A DNA stretch of 53,165 bases from an uncultured Mycoplasmatota bacterium (GTDB lineage: Bacteria > Bacillota_I > Bacilli_A > RF39 > UBA660): NCBI GenBank assembly GCA_945872435.1, contig CAMBYP010000004.1, positions 1 through 53,165 of the forward strand, in the 5' to 3' direction. A program made the position numbers and the translations under genes. Position 1 is the first letter of the stretch. The number at the start of each line of letters is the position of its first letter. The notes beneath the pieces were generated by a model. It searched no databases, was not told the DNA's origin, and saw nothing but the letters and a program-made list of their open reading frames with translations. Positions 10,185 to 22,042 of this stretch are shown here, in pieces.

Positions 10185-13100
10185 TAATCCATTAATTCTT
10201 GTTCTAGTGCCTCTAATGGTTCATCTTGAAACAAATCATTTTCTAAATGATAACTTGCTTTACGATATTCTTTGGCACCTGTTCCGGCAGGAATTAATTT
10301 ACCAATAATAACAGTTTCTTTTAATCCATTCAAGTGATCAACTTTTCCATGAATTGCTGCATCTGTTAAGATACGTGTTGTTTCTTGGAATGAAGCTGCA
10401 GATAAGAATGAATCTGTTTCTAGACTTGCTTTTGTAATACCTAGTAATACTGGTCTACCAGTTGCAGGTCTTTTTCCTTCTAAAATTAAACCTTTATTTA
10501 CTTCTGTAAAGTGATTAATATTAACCATTGTTCCAGGTAAGAATAATGTATCTCCTGAATTAACAATCTTAATTTTAGAAATCATACGTCTTGCCATAAT
10601 TTCAACGTGCTTATCAGAAATATCAACACCTTGTGAACGATATACTTTTTGAATTTCAAGTAAAATATATTGTTGAACAGTAATTGGATCTGTTACTACA
10701 AGAAGTTCTTTAGGGTTAATAGCACCATGTGTCAAACGTTGACCAGCTTTTACTTCTTCATCTTTTTCAACAGCAAGTTTTGCACCATAATTAGAAGTAT
10801 GTTCTTTTTTATCAGCATCATTTGTTACTGTAATTACAAATTTTCCATTTTGTTCTTCAATATTTGTAACAACTCCATTAATTTCAGAAATTGTTGCTTT
10901 TCCTTTTGGATTACGAGCTTCAAAAATTTCTTGAACACGAGGAAGACCTTGTGTAATATCATCTCCACCAGCAACTCCTCCAGTATTGAAGTTTCTCATG
11001 GTAAGTTGTGTACCTGGTTCTCCAATTGATTGAGCAGCCATGATACCAACAGCTTCTCCTACTTCTACAACATGTCCTGTTGCAAGGTTACGACCATAAC
11101 ATTTACGACAAACACCATGATCTGTTTTACATGTAAGTACAGTTCTAATTGGTACTTTAGTAATGCCAGCTTTTACAATCTTATCAGCAATTTGTTCTGT
11201 AATATAATCATTACGTTCTGCAATTACTTCTTTGGTTTCTGGATTAATAATTTTCTTATTTGCATATCTACCAACAATACGATCTTCCAATGATTCAATC
11301 ACTGTACCATCTTTTTCATTAATAAATGCTTCTACTAAGATACCTTGATCAGTACCACAATCATCTTCTTTTACAATTACGTCTTGAACAACATCAACTA
11401 AACGTCTTGTTAAGTATCCAGCTTCTGCTGTTTTTAATGCAGTATCAACTGCTCCTTTACGAGCACCGTGTGTTGATAAGAAAAATTCATTAATTTTCAT
11501 ACCTTCACTAAATGAAGATGTAACCGGAATTTCTACTTGTCCTCCACTTGGTTTTGCAAACAATCCACGCATACCAACTAATTGTGTATAACTTCCAATA
11601 TCTCCACGTGCTTTAGAACGAATCATTGTAGCAATAGAATTTTCAGGATGTTCTTTTAACCAAATTTCCAAGCTATTTGAAATCTTTGTTTTTGCTTCTG
11701 ACCAAATATCAATAACTTGATTATAACGTTCTTCTTCTGTAATTAAACCACGTTTAAACTGTTTATTAATTTTATCAACTAATGCTTGACTTTCTTCCAA
11801 GATTTCTTTTTTATCTTCACTTTCTACTACATCTGAAATAGCAATACTAATTCCTGATAATGTAGAATGTTTGAATCCTAAATCTTTTAATTTATCAAGC
11901 ATAACAGATGTTTCTGTTGTTTGATAACGTTTATAAACTTGTGCAATTAATTTTTCTAATACTTTTTTATTAAATGCATCAACTAATGGCATTTCACTAA
12001 TTGCTTTTTTAATGTCTGTTCCTTTTTCTAAGAAATATTTAAGAGGTGTAATACCTTCAATATTTTCTGTTGTTCCATCATTAATGTATTGGAATGAATC
12101 TGGGAAAATTTCATTAAAGATTAATTTACCAGGAGTTGTTACTAAATATTTATCCATATAAGTATCTGGGAAAATTTTATGTTTAAATGAACGAACAGGA
12201 ATTGCAATACGTGTATGAAGTGTAATTTCACGTCTTTCGTATGCCATTAATGCTTCATTATCATCTTTAAATACTCTTCCCTCTCCAGGTAATCCTGCTT
12301 TTTCTAGAGTAATATAGTAGTTACCAAGTACAATATCTTGTCCTGGAGTAACAATTGGTTTTCCATCTTTTGGACTTAAAATGTTATTAGCACCTAACAT
12401 TAATAATCTTGCTTCTGCTTGAGCTTCTTCTGTAATAGGTACGTGAACAGCCATTTGATCTCCATCGAAATCTGCATTAAATGCAGTACATACAAGTGGA
12501 TGCAAACGAATAGCTCTACCGTTAATTAATTTTGGTTCAAATGCTTGAATACCAAGTCTATGTAATGTAGGAGCACGGTTTAACATAACAGGGTGTTCTT
12601 TAATTTTTTCTTCTACTACATCCCAAACTCTTGGGTCTTGATTATCAATCATTCTTTTTGCAGCTTTAATATTGCTTGCAATTTCTTTAGAAACTAATCC
12701 ATTAATTACATGTGGTTTAAATAATTCAAGTGCCATTTCCTTTGGAATACCACATTCATACATTTTTAAATCTGGTCCAATTACAATAACACTACGTCCA
12801 GAATAATCCACACGTTTACCTAGTAAGTTTTGACGGAAACGTCCTTGCTTTCCTTTTAGCATACTAGATAATGATTTTAATGGTCTATTTCCTGGACCTG
12901 TAATATTACGTCCACGACGTCCATTGTCAAATAAAGCATCTACTGCTTCTTGTAACATACGTTTTTCATTTTGAATAATGATAGATGGTGCACCTAATTC
13001 CATTAACTTTTTCAAACGATTGTTACGATTAATAACACGACGATACAAATCATTTAAATCACTTGTAGCAAAGCGCCCACCATCTAATTGAATCATAGGA

Positions 13101-13822
13101 CGAAGTTCTGGTGGAATAACTGGAAGAACAGTTAAAATCATCCATTCAGGGCGGTTACCACTTTCATGGAAAGCACTTAACACATCTAAACGTTTGATTA
13201 AACGAATTCTTCTTTGGCTTTGACTATCTTTAATCTCATCGATTTCTTTTTTAATTTCTTCAATAGAAGCTTCTACATCTACTTGTTCTAATAATTCTTT
13301 AATTGCTTCTGCACCCATACCAACACGGAATGTATCACCATACTTTTCATAATAAGTACGATATTCTTTATCACTAATAATTTGTTTTTTCTCTAGTGGT
13401 GCTGGTCCTGGATCTAATACAACATAACTTACAAAATATAGTACTTCTTCCAAATCTCTAGGACTCATATCTAATACAAGTCCCATACGAGAAGGAATTC
13501 CTTTAAAAAACCAAATGTGAGACACAGGAGTAGCAAGTTCAATATGTCCCATACGTTCACGACGTACTTTACTTCTTGTTACTTCTACTCCACAACGGTC
13601 ACATACAATATTTTTATATCTCAAACGTTTATATTTACCACAAGAACATTCAAAATCCTTTGTAGGTCCAAATATTTTTTCACAGAAAAGACCATCTCTT
13701 TCTGGTTTTAAGGTTCTATAATTAATGGTTTCTGCTTTTTTTACTTCTCCATAAGACCATGAACGAATCTTTTCTGGTGAAGCAATTCCAATTCTAATTC
13801 CTTCAAAACTATTTGCATCCAT
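10184..13822 (-). CDS. rpoC: RNA polymerase subunit beta'
   Basis: [12 protein letters not shown], zinc-binding [23 protein letters not shown]. Confidence 0.99.
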   Translation of the reverse strand: MDANSFEGIRIGIASPEKIRSWSYGEVKKAETINYRTLKPERDGLFCEKIFGPTKDFECSCGKYKRLRYKNIVCDRCGVEVTRSKVRRERMGHIELATPVSHIWFFKGIPSRMGLVLDMSPRDLEEVLYFVSYVVLDPGPAPLEKKQIISDKEYRTYYEKYGDTFRVGMGAEAIKELLEQVDVEASIEEIKKEIDEIKDSQSQRRIRLIKRLDVLSAFHESGNRPEWMILTVLPVIPPELRPMIQLDGGRFATSDLNDLYRRVINRNNRLKKLMELGAPSIIIQNEKRMLQEAVDALFDNGRRGRNITGPGNRPLKSLSSMLKGKQGRFRQNLLGKRVDYSGRSVIVIGPDLKMYECGIPKEMALELFKPHVINGLVSKEIASNIKAAKRMIDNQDPRVWDVVEEKIKEHPVMLNRAPTLHRLGIQAFEPKLINGRAIRLHPLVCTAFNADFDGDQMAVHVPITEEAQAEARLLMLGANNILSPKDGKPIVTPGQDIVLGNYYITLEKAGLPGEGRVFKDDNEALMAYERREITLHTRIAIPVRSFKHKIFPDTYMDKYLVTTPGKLIFNEIFPDSFQYINDGTTENIEGITPLKYFLEKGTDIKKAISEMPLVDAFNKKVLEKLIAQVYKRYQTTETSVMLDKLKDLGFKHSTLSGISIAISDVVESEDKKEILEESQALVDKINKQFKRGLITEEERYNQVIDIWSEAKTKISNSLEIWLKEHPENSIATMIRSKARGDIGSYTQLVGMRGLFAKPSGGQVEIPVTSSFSEGMKINEFFLSTHGARKGAVDTALKTAEAGYLTRRLVDVVQDVIVKEDDCGTDQGILVEAFINEKDGTVIESLEDRIVGRYANKKIINPETKEVIAERNDYITEQIADKIVKAGITKVPIRTVLTCKTDHGVCRKCYGRNLATGHVVEVGEAVGIMAAQSIGEPGTQLTMRNFNTGGVAGGDDITQGLPRVQEIFEARNPKGKATISEINGVVTNIEEQNGKFVITVTNDADKKEHTSNYGAKLAVEKDEEVKAGQRLTHGAINPKELLVVTDPITVQQYILLEIQKVYRSQGVDISDKHVEIMARRMISKIKIVNSGDTLFLPGTMVNINHFTEVNKGLILEGKRPATGRPVLLGITKASLETDSFLSAASFQETTRILTDAAIHGKVDHLNGLKETVIIGKLIPAGTGAKEYRKASYHLENDLFQDEPLEALEQELMD

Positions 13823-16800
13823 TAATCCTCATCCCCCTCTACTCCATTTTCAACATTCATAATGTCTTCATCTGTTGGGCCTTCTAAATCATCCAAATCA
13901 TCTTCTTCAATTGTATCTTCAAATTGTTCTTCAATTTGTTTATCATTTTTAGAAGATTCTAATTCTAATTCTTTTTCTGTAATTGGTTCTTTTTCCACTT
14001 CTTCATTTGTTAAATAAATATCTTTTTCTTCTTCTTCTAATTCTTTTAATTCTTTAAATTCACCTTTATCATTTAAAATTGTAATATCAAGTCCAAGTGC
14101 TTGGAATTCTTTCATTAATACTCTAAATGATTCAGGAATACTACTTGCAGGAATTGGTGTACCTTTAACTAATGCTTCATATACTTTTACACGACCAACA
14201 ACATCATCAGACTTAATTGTCATCATTTCTTGAAGAACATGAGCTGCACCATATGCATATAATGCCCAAACTTCCATTTCTCCAAAACGTTGTCCACCCA
14301 TTTGTGCTTTACCACCAAGTGGTTGTTGTGTAACAAGTGAATATGGTCCAGTAGAACGAGCATGTAATTTATCATCAACCATATGATGAAGTTTAATCAT
14401 ATACATAACACCAACACCAATACGGTTATCAAATAATTCACCAGTACGACCATCACGTAACCATTCTTTTCCATCTTCTGGAAGTCCTGCTTCTTTTAAT
14501 GCATCAACAATTTCTTGTCTTGTTGCACCATCAAATACAGGTGTTGCAACATGGATATCTAAAGCTTTAGCAGCATAACCTAAATGCATTTCTAAAATTT
14601 GTCCTAAGTTCATACGAGAAGGTACTCCAAGTGGATTTAATATAATATCCACAGGTCTTCCATCTGGTAAGTATGGCATATCTTCTTCAGGTAAAATAAG
14701 TGAAATAACACCTTTATTACCGTGACGTCCTGCCATTTTATCTCCAACACTAATTTTACGTTTTTGTGCGATATATACACGAATAATTTTACTTACACCA
14801 GCTGGAAGTTCATCAGAATTTTCTTTTGTAAAGATTTTAATATCGTGAACAATTCCTTCACCACCATGAGGTACACGAAGTGATGTGTCCCTTACTTCAC
14901 GAGTTTTTTCGCCAAAAATAGCATGTAATAATTTTTCTTCACTTGTAAGTTCTGCCATTCCTTTTGGTGTTACTTTACCTACTAAAATATCATCATCATG
15001 TACTTCAGTACCAATACGGATAATTCCATTTTCATCTAAGTTCTTACGTGCATCTTCTCCAACATTTGGAATATCACGAGTAAATTCTTCTGGTCCAAGC
15101 TTTGTATCACGACATTCAATATCATGAACAGAAATATGAATTGATGTATAAACATCATCTTTTACTAAACGTTCATTTAAAATAACTGCATCCTCATAGT
15201 TATAACCATTAAAGTTCATGAAAGCAACAGTTACGTTTTTACCAAGAGCAAGTTCTCCTTTATCAATAGATGGTCCATCGGCAATTACTTCACCAGCATG
15301 AACTTTATCTCCACATCTTACAATTGGTGTTTGATGATAACATGTACCATTGTTACTTCTTTCAAAACCATTTAGATAATAAGTATCTGTTTTTCCAACA
15401 GTTTTTACCATAATTTTACGTCCATCAACGTATTCTACAACTCCATCAGCCTTAGCAATAACAACAGCACCGGAATCTCTTGCTGCAATTGCTTCAATTC
15501 CTGTACCAACACGTGGTGCTTCTGCTTTTAAAAGTGGAATTGCTTGACGTTGCATGTTAGAACCCATTAAAGCACGTTTTCCATCATCGTGTTCCAAGAA
15601 TGGAATTCCACTCGTTGTAATAGATACAACTTGTTGTGGTGAAACATCCATATAATCTACTAGTTCTTTTTTTACAATTACGTTTTCACCACGATAACGT
15701 GCTGGAATTTTATCATCCATAATCATATCATTTTCTACTGTCACAGTAGGTTGTGCGATATAATAATCTAATTCTTCATCAGCTGTCATATAGACAATTT
15801 CATCTGTTAATTTACAATGATCAATTTTACGATATGGTGTCATAATAAATCCATATTCATTTACTCTTGCATAACTAGATAATGATGTAATTAATCCAAT
15901 ATTAGGTCCTTCTGGTGACTCAATTGGACATAAACGACCATAGTGAGATGGGTTAACATCACGTACTTCCATACCTGCACGGTCACGAGACAAACCTCCA
16001 GGTCCTAAACTAGATAAACGTCTCTTATTTGTAAGTTCTGCTACTGGGTTTGTTTGATCCATGAATTGTGATAATTGACTGCTACCAAAGAATTCTTTAA
16101 TACTTGCCGTAAGTGGTCTAATATTAATTAATGATTTTGGTGTTACCTCAGTGATTTCTTGTGTAGACATTCTATCACGGATTACACGTTCAATACGACT
16201 AATTCCAATACGGAATTGATTTTGTAAAAGTTCCCCAACTTGACGAACACGACGATTAGATAAGTGGTCAATTTCATCAAAATTACCAATTCCATCTAAT
16301 AAATTTAAATAATAAGAAACACTAGCATAAACATCTGAAATTGTTAAACGTTTTTCTTCAATGCTTTGATCATTTCCAATTACTTTTACAACTTGTTCAG
16401 GATTTTTCTTAGAATATACCTTTACAACTTGTACTTGATTATAATGATCTAAATCTGGATTAATCATAACTTCAGTCATGCCAAATCCATTTTTCATAGC
16501 ACGAGCAACAGCATCCATATTTTCTTTTGTTACTAATTCTCCTGCTTTTAATACAACTTCTTTTCCATCTTTGATATCCTCTGCAACTCGGCATCCAAAT
16601 AAACGGTCCATAATATTTAATTTACGATTAAATTTATATCGACCTACTTTGGCAAGTTCATAACGGAATGAATCAAAAAATCTAGAAATTAATTGGTTCT
16701 TTGCACTATCTAAAGTAGATGGTTCACCAGGTCTTAATTTAGAATGGATATCAATTAATGCTTCATCTGTATTTTTGTTAGTATCCTTTTCAATTGTTTT

Positions 16801-17469
16801 AGTTAAATAACCTGCATTGTCTTTTCCATCTACACAGAATAAGTCTAAAATATCTTCATCATTAGATAAACCTAATGCACGAAGTAATGTAGTAATAGGA
16901 ACTTTACGAGTACGATCAATACGTACATAAATAACATCTCTTGCATCTAATTCATACTCTAACCATGTTCCACGTGTTGGGATTAATTGTGAAGTAATCA
17001 CTAAACGTTCATTTTTATCTATTTCGCGTCCAAAATAAACACTTGGTGAACGCACTAATTGTGATACAATAACACGTTCTGCTCCATTAATGATGAAAGT
17101 TCCACTTTCAGTCATAATAGGCATATCCCCTAAATAAATTTCTTGTTCTTTTACTTCACCAGTTTCCTGGTTAAAAAGTCTTGCTTCTACTTTTAAAGGT
17201 GCAGCATAAGTTGCATTTTTTTCTTTACACCCTTTAATAGAATAACGAGGTTCATCAAAAGAATATTCTCCAAATTCAAGCGAAAGATTTCCAGTAAAAC
17301 TCTCTACTGGAAAAATATCATCAAATACCTCTTTAATTCCCTCTGTCATGAATAAGTCATAACTCTTTTTTTGAATTTCTAATAAATTACCAAGTTGAAT
17401 TGCATTTTTTGTTTTTGCATAATTTCTTCTTTCTCGGTGATCTCCAAATTTTGTAACTGTATAAGCCAT
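13822..17469 (-). CDS. rpoB: RNA polymerase subunit beta
   Basis: [42 protein letters not shown]; long acidic C-terminal tail. Confidence 0.99.
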   Translation of the reverse strand: MAYTVTKFGDHRERRNYAKTKNAIQLGNLLEIQKKSYDLFMTEGIKEVFDDIFPVESFTGNLSLEFGEYSFDEPRYSIKGCKEKNATYAAPLKVEARLFNQETGEVKEQEIYLGDMPIMTESGTFIINGAERVIVSQLVRSPSVYFGREIDKNERLVITSQLIPTRGTWLEYELDARDVIYVRIDRTRKVPITTLLRALGLSNDEDILDLFCVDGKDNAGYLTKTIEKDTNKNTDEALIDIHSKLRPGEPSTLDSAKNQLISRFFDSFRYELAKVGRYKFNRKLNIMDRLFGCRVAEDIKDGKEVVLKAGELVTKENMDAVARAMKNGFGMTEVMINPDLDHYNQVQVVKVYSKKNPEQVVKVIGNDQSIEEKRLTISDVYASVSYYLNLLDGIGNFDEIDHLSNRRVRQVGELLQNQFRIGISRIERVIRDRMSTQEITEVTPKSLINIRPLTASIKEFFGSSQLSQFMDQTNPVAELTNKRRLSSLGPGGLSRDRAGMEVRDVNPSHYGRLCPIESPEGPNIGLITSLSSYARVNEYGFIMTPYRKIDHCKLTDEIVYMTADEELDYYIAQPTVTVENDMIMDDKIPARYRGENVIVKKELVDYMDVSPQQVVSITTSGIPFLEHDDGKRALMGSNMQRQAIPLLKAEAPRVGTGIEAIAARDSGAVVIAKADGVVEYVDGRKIMVKTVGKTDTYYLNGFERSNNGTCYHQTPIVRCGDKVHAGEVIADGPSIDKGELALGKNVTVAFMNFNGYNYEDAVILNERLVKDDVYTSIHISVHDIECRDTKLGPEEFTRDIPNVGEDARKNLDENGIIRIGTEVHDDDILVGKVTPKGMAELTSEEKLLHAIFGEKTREVRDTSLRVPHGGEGIVHDIKIFTKENSDELPAGVSKIIRVYIAQKRKISVGDKMAGRHGNKGVISLILPEEDMPYLPDGRPVDIILNPLGVPSRMNLGQILEMHLGYAAKALDIHVATPVFDGATRQEIVDALKEAGLPEDGKEWLRDGRTGELFDNRIGVGVMYMIKLHHMVDDKLHARSTGPYSLVTQQPLGGKAQMGGQRFGEMEVWALYAYGAAHVLQEMMTIKSDDVVGRVKVYEALVKGTPIPASSIPESFRVLMKEFQALGLDITILNDKGEFKELKELEEEEKDIYLTNEEVEKEPITEKELELESSKNDKQIEEQFEDTIEEDDLDDLEGPTDEDIMNVENGVEGDED

Positions 17470-17542
17470 TCCTTCACCCCTATAACTATATTAAACCATA
17501 TCATGTATTTTTACACGCTAAAATACATGTAGCCATTGTATA

Positions 17543-17571
17543 ATTTTACGCTATGTCGCGCAAATTGTCAA
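17543..17571 (-). promoter_or_regulatory. putative rpoBC promoter TTGACA-N17-TAAAAT
   Basis: -35 overlaps the stop codon of the upstream methyltransferase gene. Confidence 0.65.
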
Positions 17572-18158
17572 TGAACTTTTAAACAAATCACATAAAAACC
17601 TTTATTTTTTGTAATTAGCGTTACTTCATATTCATTTTTCATATCTTTCATAACACTTTTTGCACCTTGGTCTTTATGAATTACGAAATAAATTTTACCC
17701 CCAACTTTTAGGTGTTTTTTTGCTTGTAACAAAATTTCATATAATATCTTTTTCCCAACTCGAATGGGTGGATTCGTAACAATGTAATCAAATTTTGTAG
17801 ATACATTTTGATACATATCACTTTCATAGATATTAACGACCACGTCGTTTAATATAGCATTTTTCAAAGCCAAATTAAGACTTCTCTTATTAATATCAAT
17901 CATGTGAATTAAGAAATTTTGATTATACTTTTTCAAAAATATTCCGATTGGTCCATACCCACAACCAAAATCTAAGATACTGCCATTCATTTGTTCTATC
18001 GGAATAGATTCTAACAAAGTACGAGTTCCAAAGTCTAATCCCTTTTTAGAAAAGACTCCATGATCCGTAATAAATGATAAATCCAAATTGCGAATCTTTA
18101 CTTGGTGGGTCATCTCATTTGTTTTTACTTTATCATCATTTTCAAAATAATGTGCCAT
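17568..18158 (-). CDS. class I SAM-dependent methyltransferase (RsmC/YbxB-like)
   Basis: ILDFGCGYGPIGIFLKK and TNPPIRVGK motifs; position between rplL and rpoB. Confidence 0.9.
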   Translation of the reverse strand: MAHYFENDDKVKTNEMTHQVKIRNLDLSFITDHGVFSKKGLDFGTRTLLESIPIEQMNGSILDFGCGYGPIGIFLKKYNQNFLIHMIDINKRSLNLALKNAILNDVVVNIYESDMYQNVSTKFDYIVTNPPIRVGKKILYEILLQAKKHLKVGGKIYFVIHKDQGAKSVMKDMKNEYEVTLITKNKGFYVICLKVH

Positions 18159-18240
18159 TTGCCACCTTCTAAATACTTTTATTTATATACGAGCAAAGCC
18201 CATACAAAAAGTACAGGCTATTTTTCTCATATTTTATTCA

Positions 18241-18609
18241 TTATTTAAGTTCAACTGTAGCTCCAGCTTCTTCGAACTTAGCTTTTAATTCATTAGCTTC
18301 ATCTGTATTAACGTTTTCTTTAACAACTCCACCGTTATCTGCAATAGCTTTTGCTTCTTTAAGTCCAAGTCCAGTAATATCACGAACGATTTTGATAACT
18401 GCGATTTTGTTAGCTCCAGCACTTGCTAAAACTACATTTACACTACTTGGTCCTTCTTCAACAGCTCCAGCTTGTGGTGCAGCAGCAACTGCTACAGCAC
18501 TTGGATCAACACCAAATTCTTCTTTCATTGCATCAACTAAATCTTTTACTTCAAGAATTGTCATTTCTTTTAAAGCGCTAATAAATTCATCTCTTGTTAA
18601 TTTTGCCAT
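18241..18609 (-). CDS. rplL: 50S ribosomal protein L7/L12
   Basis: GLGLKEAKAIADNGG...ATVELK. Confidence 0.99.
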   Translation of the reverse strand: MAKLTRDEFISALKEMTILEVKDLVDAMKEEFGVDPSAVAVAAAPQAGAVEEGPSSVNVVLASAGANKIAVIKIVRDITGLGLKEAKAIADNGGVVKENVNTDEANELKAKFEEAGATVELK

Positions 18610-18634
18610 TATATATTCCTCCTTTATTTTTTTC

Positions 18635-19132
18635 TTATTCAGCTTTTTCTAAATCTTTACTATATAAATCTAAAGAAATAGAAAGATCTCTTACTACACC
18701 CATAAGTCCAGCTGCAAGTTGAGTTAACAACACATCTCTTGATGGAACAGCAGCAAGTTTATGTAATGTTTCTAAGCTTGTAATTTCACCATCAACAATT
18801 CCGGCTTTAATTACTAATGCTTCATGTGATTTTGAAAATTCACTTAAAGCTTTTACTGGTGCAATTGCATCTGGTCCAAATGCGATTGCTTTAGGTCCAA
18901 CCAATTCACTATCTAAATCATATTTTAATCCATCGAATGCACGACGAGCTAAAGTATTTTTATAGATTTTTAATTCTGAACCTGATTCTCTTAAATTACG
19001 ACGTAGTTCTTTTAAATCTGAATCTGTTAATGTTGCATATTCAAACAAAATAATACTTCCAGCATTTTTTATTTTTTCAGTAATTTCATCTACAATCGCT
19101 TGTTTTTGATTGAGAATTTTTTGATTTGCCAT
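18635..19132 (-). CDS. rplJ: 50S ribosomal protein L10
   Basis: MANQKILNQKQAIVDEITEKIK start; operon position before rplL. Confidence 0.97.
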   Translation of the reverse strand: MANQKILNQKQAIVDEITEKIKNAGSIILFEYATLTDSDLKELRRNLRESGSELKIYKNTLARRAFDGLKYDLDSELVGPKAIAFGPDAIAPVKALSEFSKSHEALVIKAGIVDGEITSLETLHKLAAVPSRDVLLTQLAAGLMGVVRDLSISLDLYSKDLEKAE

Positions 19133-19169
19133 TCTTTCGCCTCTCTTTCTTTCTACTTTTCTAGTGCGT

Positions 19170-19287
19170 ATAAAAAAGTGTCTACACAAAACCGCAAGAC
19201 ACTTTCTTAAAACTTTATAAAAGTTCCTCGGCAGGATAAATTTTAAGCTCTCGCTCCCGCTGTCTACGGCACTAAATTCGTTATGAC
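19170..19287 (-). ncRNA. ribosomal protein L10 leader (autoregulatory) with intrinsic terminator
   Basis: minus strand ...gccgtagacagcgggagcgagagctt...cctgccgagg...aagtgtcttgcggttttgtgtagacactttttt; directly upstream of rplJ. Confidence 0.88.
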
Positions 19288-19293
19288 GATTAC

Positions 19294-19322
19294 ATTATAA
19301 CATAGCAATCATTAATTGTCAA
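19294..19322 (-). promoter_or_regulatory. rplJL promoter, TTGACA-N17-TATAAT (consensus)
   Basis: ttgacaattaatgattgctatgttataat; -35 lies in the last codons of rplA. Confidence 0.85.
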
Positions 19323-20007
19323 AACTATTTGTATCAATTTTAATTCCAGGACCCATTGTTGAAGATAAACTTATACTTTTTACATAAGTCCCTTTTACAG
19401 TAGATGGTTTACTCTTTAAAATTACTGATACAAAAGCATCTAAATTTTCTAATAATTTTGCTTCTTCAAATGAAGCTTTTCCAATCATAACGTGAACAAT
19501 TCCAAATGAATCAGCACGGTATTCAACACGTCCTTTTTTCACGTCTTCTACAGCTTTCTTTGTATCTAAAGTTACAGTCCCAGTTTTAGGGTTTGGCATT
19601 AAACCTTTAGGTCCTAAAAGTTTACCAATTTTTCCTAAAGCAGGCATCATATCAGGAGTTGCAATCATAGTATCGAAATCAAACCAATTTTCTTTTTGGA
19701 TTTTTTCGATCATATCAGTATCACCTACGTATTCAGCTCCAGCTTCTTTAGCAGCTTTAGCAGCTTCACCACGAGCAATTACTAATACTTTCTTTGTTTT
19801 TCCAGTTCCATTAGGAAGTACAATTGCACCTCTTAATTGTTGATCAGCTTTTTTCGTATCTAAATTCAAACGAATTGCAACTTCTACTGTAGAATCAAAG
19901 TTTGCTGTTGCAGTTTCTTTTACAAGTTTTACTGCTTCTTCTTTTGTATATAGTTTCCCTTTTTCAACTTTTGAAAGAGCTTCTACATATCTTTTACTTT
20001 TCTTCAT
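19312..20007 (-). CDS. rplA: 50S ribosomal protein L1
   Basis: [22 protein letters not shown]. Confidence 0.99.
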   Translation of the reverse strand: MKKSKRYVEALSKVEKGKLYTKEEAVKLVKETATANFDSTVEVAIRLNLDTKKADQQLRGAIVLPNGTGKTKKVLVIARGEAAKAAKEAGAEYVGDTDMIEKIQKENWFDFDTMIATPDMMPALGKIGKLLGPKGLMPNPKTGTVTLDTKKAVEDVKKGRVEYRADSFGIVHVMIGKASFEEAKLLENLDAFVSVILKSKPSTVKGTYVKSISLSSTMGPGIKIDTNSFDN

Positions 20008-20022
20008 CTTTAATTCCTCCTT

Positions 20023-20053
20023 ATGTGGTACAAGCGGACATTTCCTTCCACAT
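20023..20053 (-). promoter_or_regulatory. putative L1-binding mRNA element upstream of rplA
   Basis: atgtggaaggaaatgtccgcttgtaccacat; similar to the element upstream of rplK. Confidence 0.55.
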
Positions 20054-20077
20054 AGGTTTCCCTACATGTTAAATTAA

Positions 20078-20503
20078 TTAGTCTTCTACTTTTACACCCA
20101 TATTACGTGCAGTACCTTCTACGATTTTCATAGCACCTTCTACATCATATGCATTTAAATCAGGTAATTTTGTTTCTGCAATTTCACGTAATTGGTCTTT
20201 TGTCAAAGTAGCAACTGTTTCACTAGAGCCTTTACTTGCTCCTTTATTGATTTTCGCATACTTCTTAATTAAGAAAGCAGCTGGTGGAGTTTTGATTACG
20301 AAATCAAAACTTCTATCTTCGTAAACAGAAATTTCAACTGGTAAAATATCACCTATTTTATCTCTTGTTGCGTCATTGTACTTTGTACAAAATTCTTGTA
20401 AGTTAATTCCTGCAGGTCCTAAAACAGTTCCTACTGGTGGCGCTGGTGTTGCTTTTCCAGCTGGAATTTGTAATTTAATCATTTTTGCTATTTTCTTTGC
20501 CAC
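20078..20503 (-). CDS. rplK: 50S ribosomal protein L11 (GTG start)
   Basis: [28 protein letters not shown]. Confidence 0.98.
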   Translation of the reverse strand: MAKKIAKMIKLQIPAGKATPAPPVGTVLGPAGINLQEFCTKYNDATRDKIGDILPVEISVYEDRSFDFVIKTPPAAFLIKKYAKINKGASKGSSETVATLTKDQLREIAETKLPDLNAYDVEGAMKIVEGTARNMGVKVED

Positions 20504-20531
20504 GAAAAACACCTCCTATATTTTTTTCGCG

Positions 20532-20567
20532 AGTGGTAAAACGCGTCCGCTAAATTTCGCTCCCACT
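20532..20567 (-). promoter_or_regulatory. putative L1-binding mRNA element upstream of rplK
   Basis: agtgggagcgaaatttagcggacgcgttttaccact. Confidence 0.55.
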
Positions 20568-20639
20568 AATAAAATCTATATTAAAAAACAATATAGCGTA
20601 TTCATAATATCACAAAACATTTGTTTTGTAAACATTTTC

Positions 20640-21176
20640 TTATATAGTCTTTTCAATTTCTGCAACAGTAAGTTCAACAATTGTCTCTTGTCCAAACAAA
20701 TCAAGTGCTACTTCTAACTGTCCAGTTGTAGTATCAATACTTCTAACTTTCCCAAACATTCCTGAGAATGGTCCACTGATTACTTTTACAGAATCATCAA
20801 CATTTAATTCACTACCAATTTCTAAACGACTCATTCCCATGCTTCCTAAAATCTTATCTACTTCTTGAGGAGTTAATGGAAATGGTTTTGCTCCTTTTCC
20901 GCTAGAACCAATAAAACCAGTAACACCTGGTGTATTTCTGACAATAAACCATGCTTCATCTGTCATAATCATTTCTACTAAAATATAACCAGGAAACATT
21001 TTCTTTACTTTTTCTTTTTGTTTTCCGTCTTTCATTTCAATTTCAGTTTGTTCTGGTACAACAACACGGAAAATGTAATCTTCCATACCCATTGTACTAG
21101 CACGCATTTCTAGTTTTTCTTTTACCTTATTCTCATGTCCAGAATAAGTGTTCACTACATACCATTCTTTATCCAT
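20640..21176 (-). CDS. nusG: transcription termination/antitermination protein NusG
   Basis: KEWYVVNTYSGHENKVKEKLEMR, GPFSGMFGKV. Confidence 0.98.
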   Translation of the reverse strand: MDKEWYVVNTYSGHENKVKEKLEMRASTMGMEDYIFRVVVPEQTEIEMKDGKQKEKVKKMFPGYILVEMIMTDEAWFIVRNTPGVTGFIGSSGKGAKPFPLTPQEVDKILGSMGMSRLEIGSELNVDDSVKVISGPFSGMFGKVRSIDTTTGQLEVALDLFGQETIVELTVAEIEKTI

Positions 21177-21185
21177 ATTTATCAC

Positions 21186-21365
21186 CTACATTCCTAATGA
21201 TTTAATAAACGCTAAAACGAAATCAGTTACTGAAAAAAACACTCCAAAAAATGTAATAAATGCAATCGTTGAAACAGAATATGTAATTAATTCTTTACGA
21301 TTTGGCCAACGAACTTTTTTCATTTCACGTTTTACATCATGTAAAAACTTTTTAAATTTTCCCAT
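21186..21365 (-). CDS. secE: preprotein translocase subunit SecE
   Basis: FLHDVKREMKKVRWPNRKELITYSVSTIAFI. Confidence 0.95.
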   Translation of the reverse strand: MGKFKKFLHDVKREMKKVRWPNRKELITYSVSTIAFITFFGVFFSVTDFVLAFIKSLGM

Positions 21366-21428
21366 TCTTTCACCTACCATATATTATGTTTTTATTCAAA
21401 ATAAAAACACCCTTTCGTGTCTACTCGT

Positions 21429-21457
21429 AATATAACACGAAAAAGTGCATTTGTCAA
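21429..21457 (-). promoter_or_regulatory. putative secE-nusG promoter TTGACA-N17-TATATT
   Basis: hexamer match, 17-nt spacing. Confidence 0.7.
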
Positions 21458-21462
21458 TCATT

Positions 21463-21951
21463 TTATCCTTGATATTTATTCATACATTTTAAAGTTTTTA
21501 CTGGATTATATTGTCTACTTGTTGCTTGTAATACATGATCCTCAAACGATTCATTATAACAGTCCCTGCAATAATCATTCCAGTTTTGATACTGTCCCAT
21601 TGCCATAGCATAATAAAATAATTTACCTCCTCGATTATCACTAGAACAAGCTTCTGTATCAGAAATATTAGAAATACTATGAAATTTATTTAATTTATTT
21701 GTCATCTGTTTCATTCCTCTCACGTGTTGAGCACGTTTTAAATAATCCAAATGGCAATTCATTGTGTAATAAGAATATAAAATATTTTTTTCACTATCTG
21801 TCATTTCTGCTTGCCCTGTAATATCAACAATTGAAATTTCATTATAATTTAATTTTAAAAGTTGCTGTAAAATTTCTTTTTCTTCATCATAATGCTCTTC
21901 TAATAATAGTTTTATTCTATCTAAAAATTCACTAGTACAATAGTTTAACAT
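21463..21951 (-). CDS. hypothetical protein
   Basis: start MLNYCTSEFLDRIK preceded by AAGGGGGG RBS. Confidence 0.6.
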   Translation of the reverse strand: MLNYCTSEFLDRIKLLLEEHYDEEKEILQQLLKLNYNEISIVDITGQAEMTDSEKNILYSYYTMNCHLDYLKRAQHVRGMKQMTNKLNKFHSISNISDTEACSSDNRGGKLFYYAMAMGQYQNWNDYCRDCYNESFEDHVLQATSRQYNPVKTLKCMNKYQG

Positions 21952-22042
21952 AGTTATTCCCCCCTTTTTGAATGTGGTTATCATAGTATAAATTAAAAAT
22001 TTTGTCAAATTCAAAAAAATCATAAATATTACATTTATGATT

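Noticed and set aside
10670-11293. Plus-strand ORFs of 119 and 87 aa opposite rpoC
   Set aside because: Shadow ORFs: low-complexity Phe/Ser/Asn/Cys-rich translations antisense to a well-conserved gene, with no RBS.
20376-20717. 113 aa plus-strand ORF across rplK and nusG
   Set aside because: Antisense to conserved genes and overlaps the regulatory element; no RBS.
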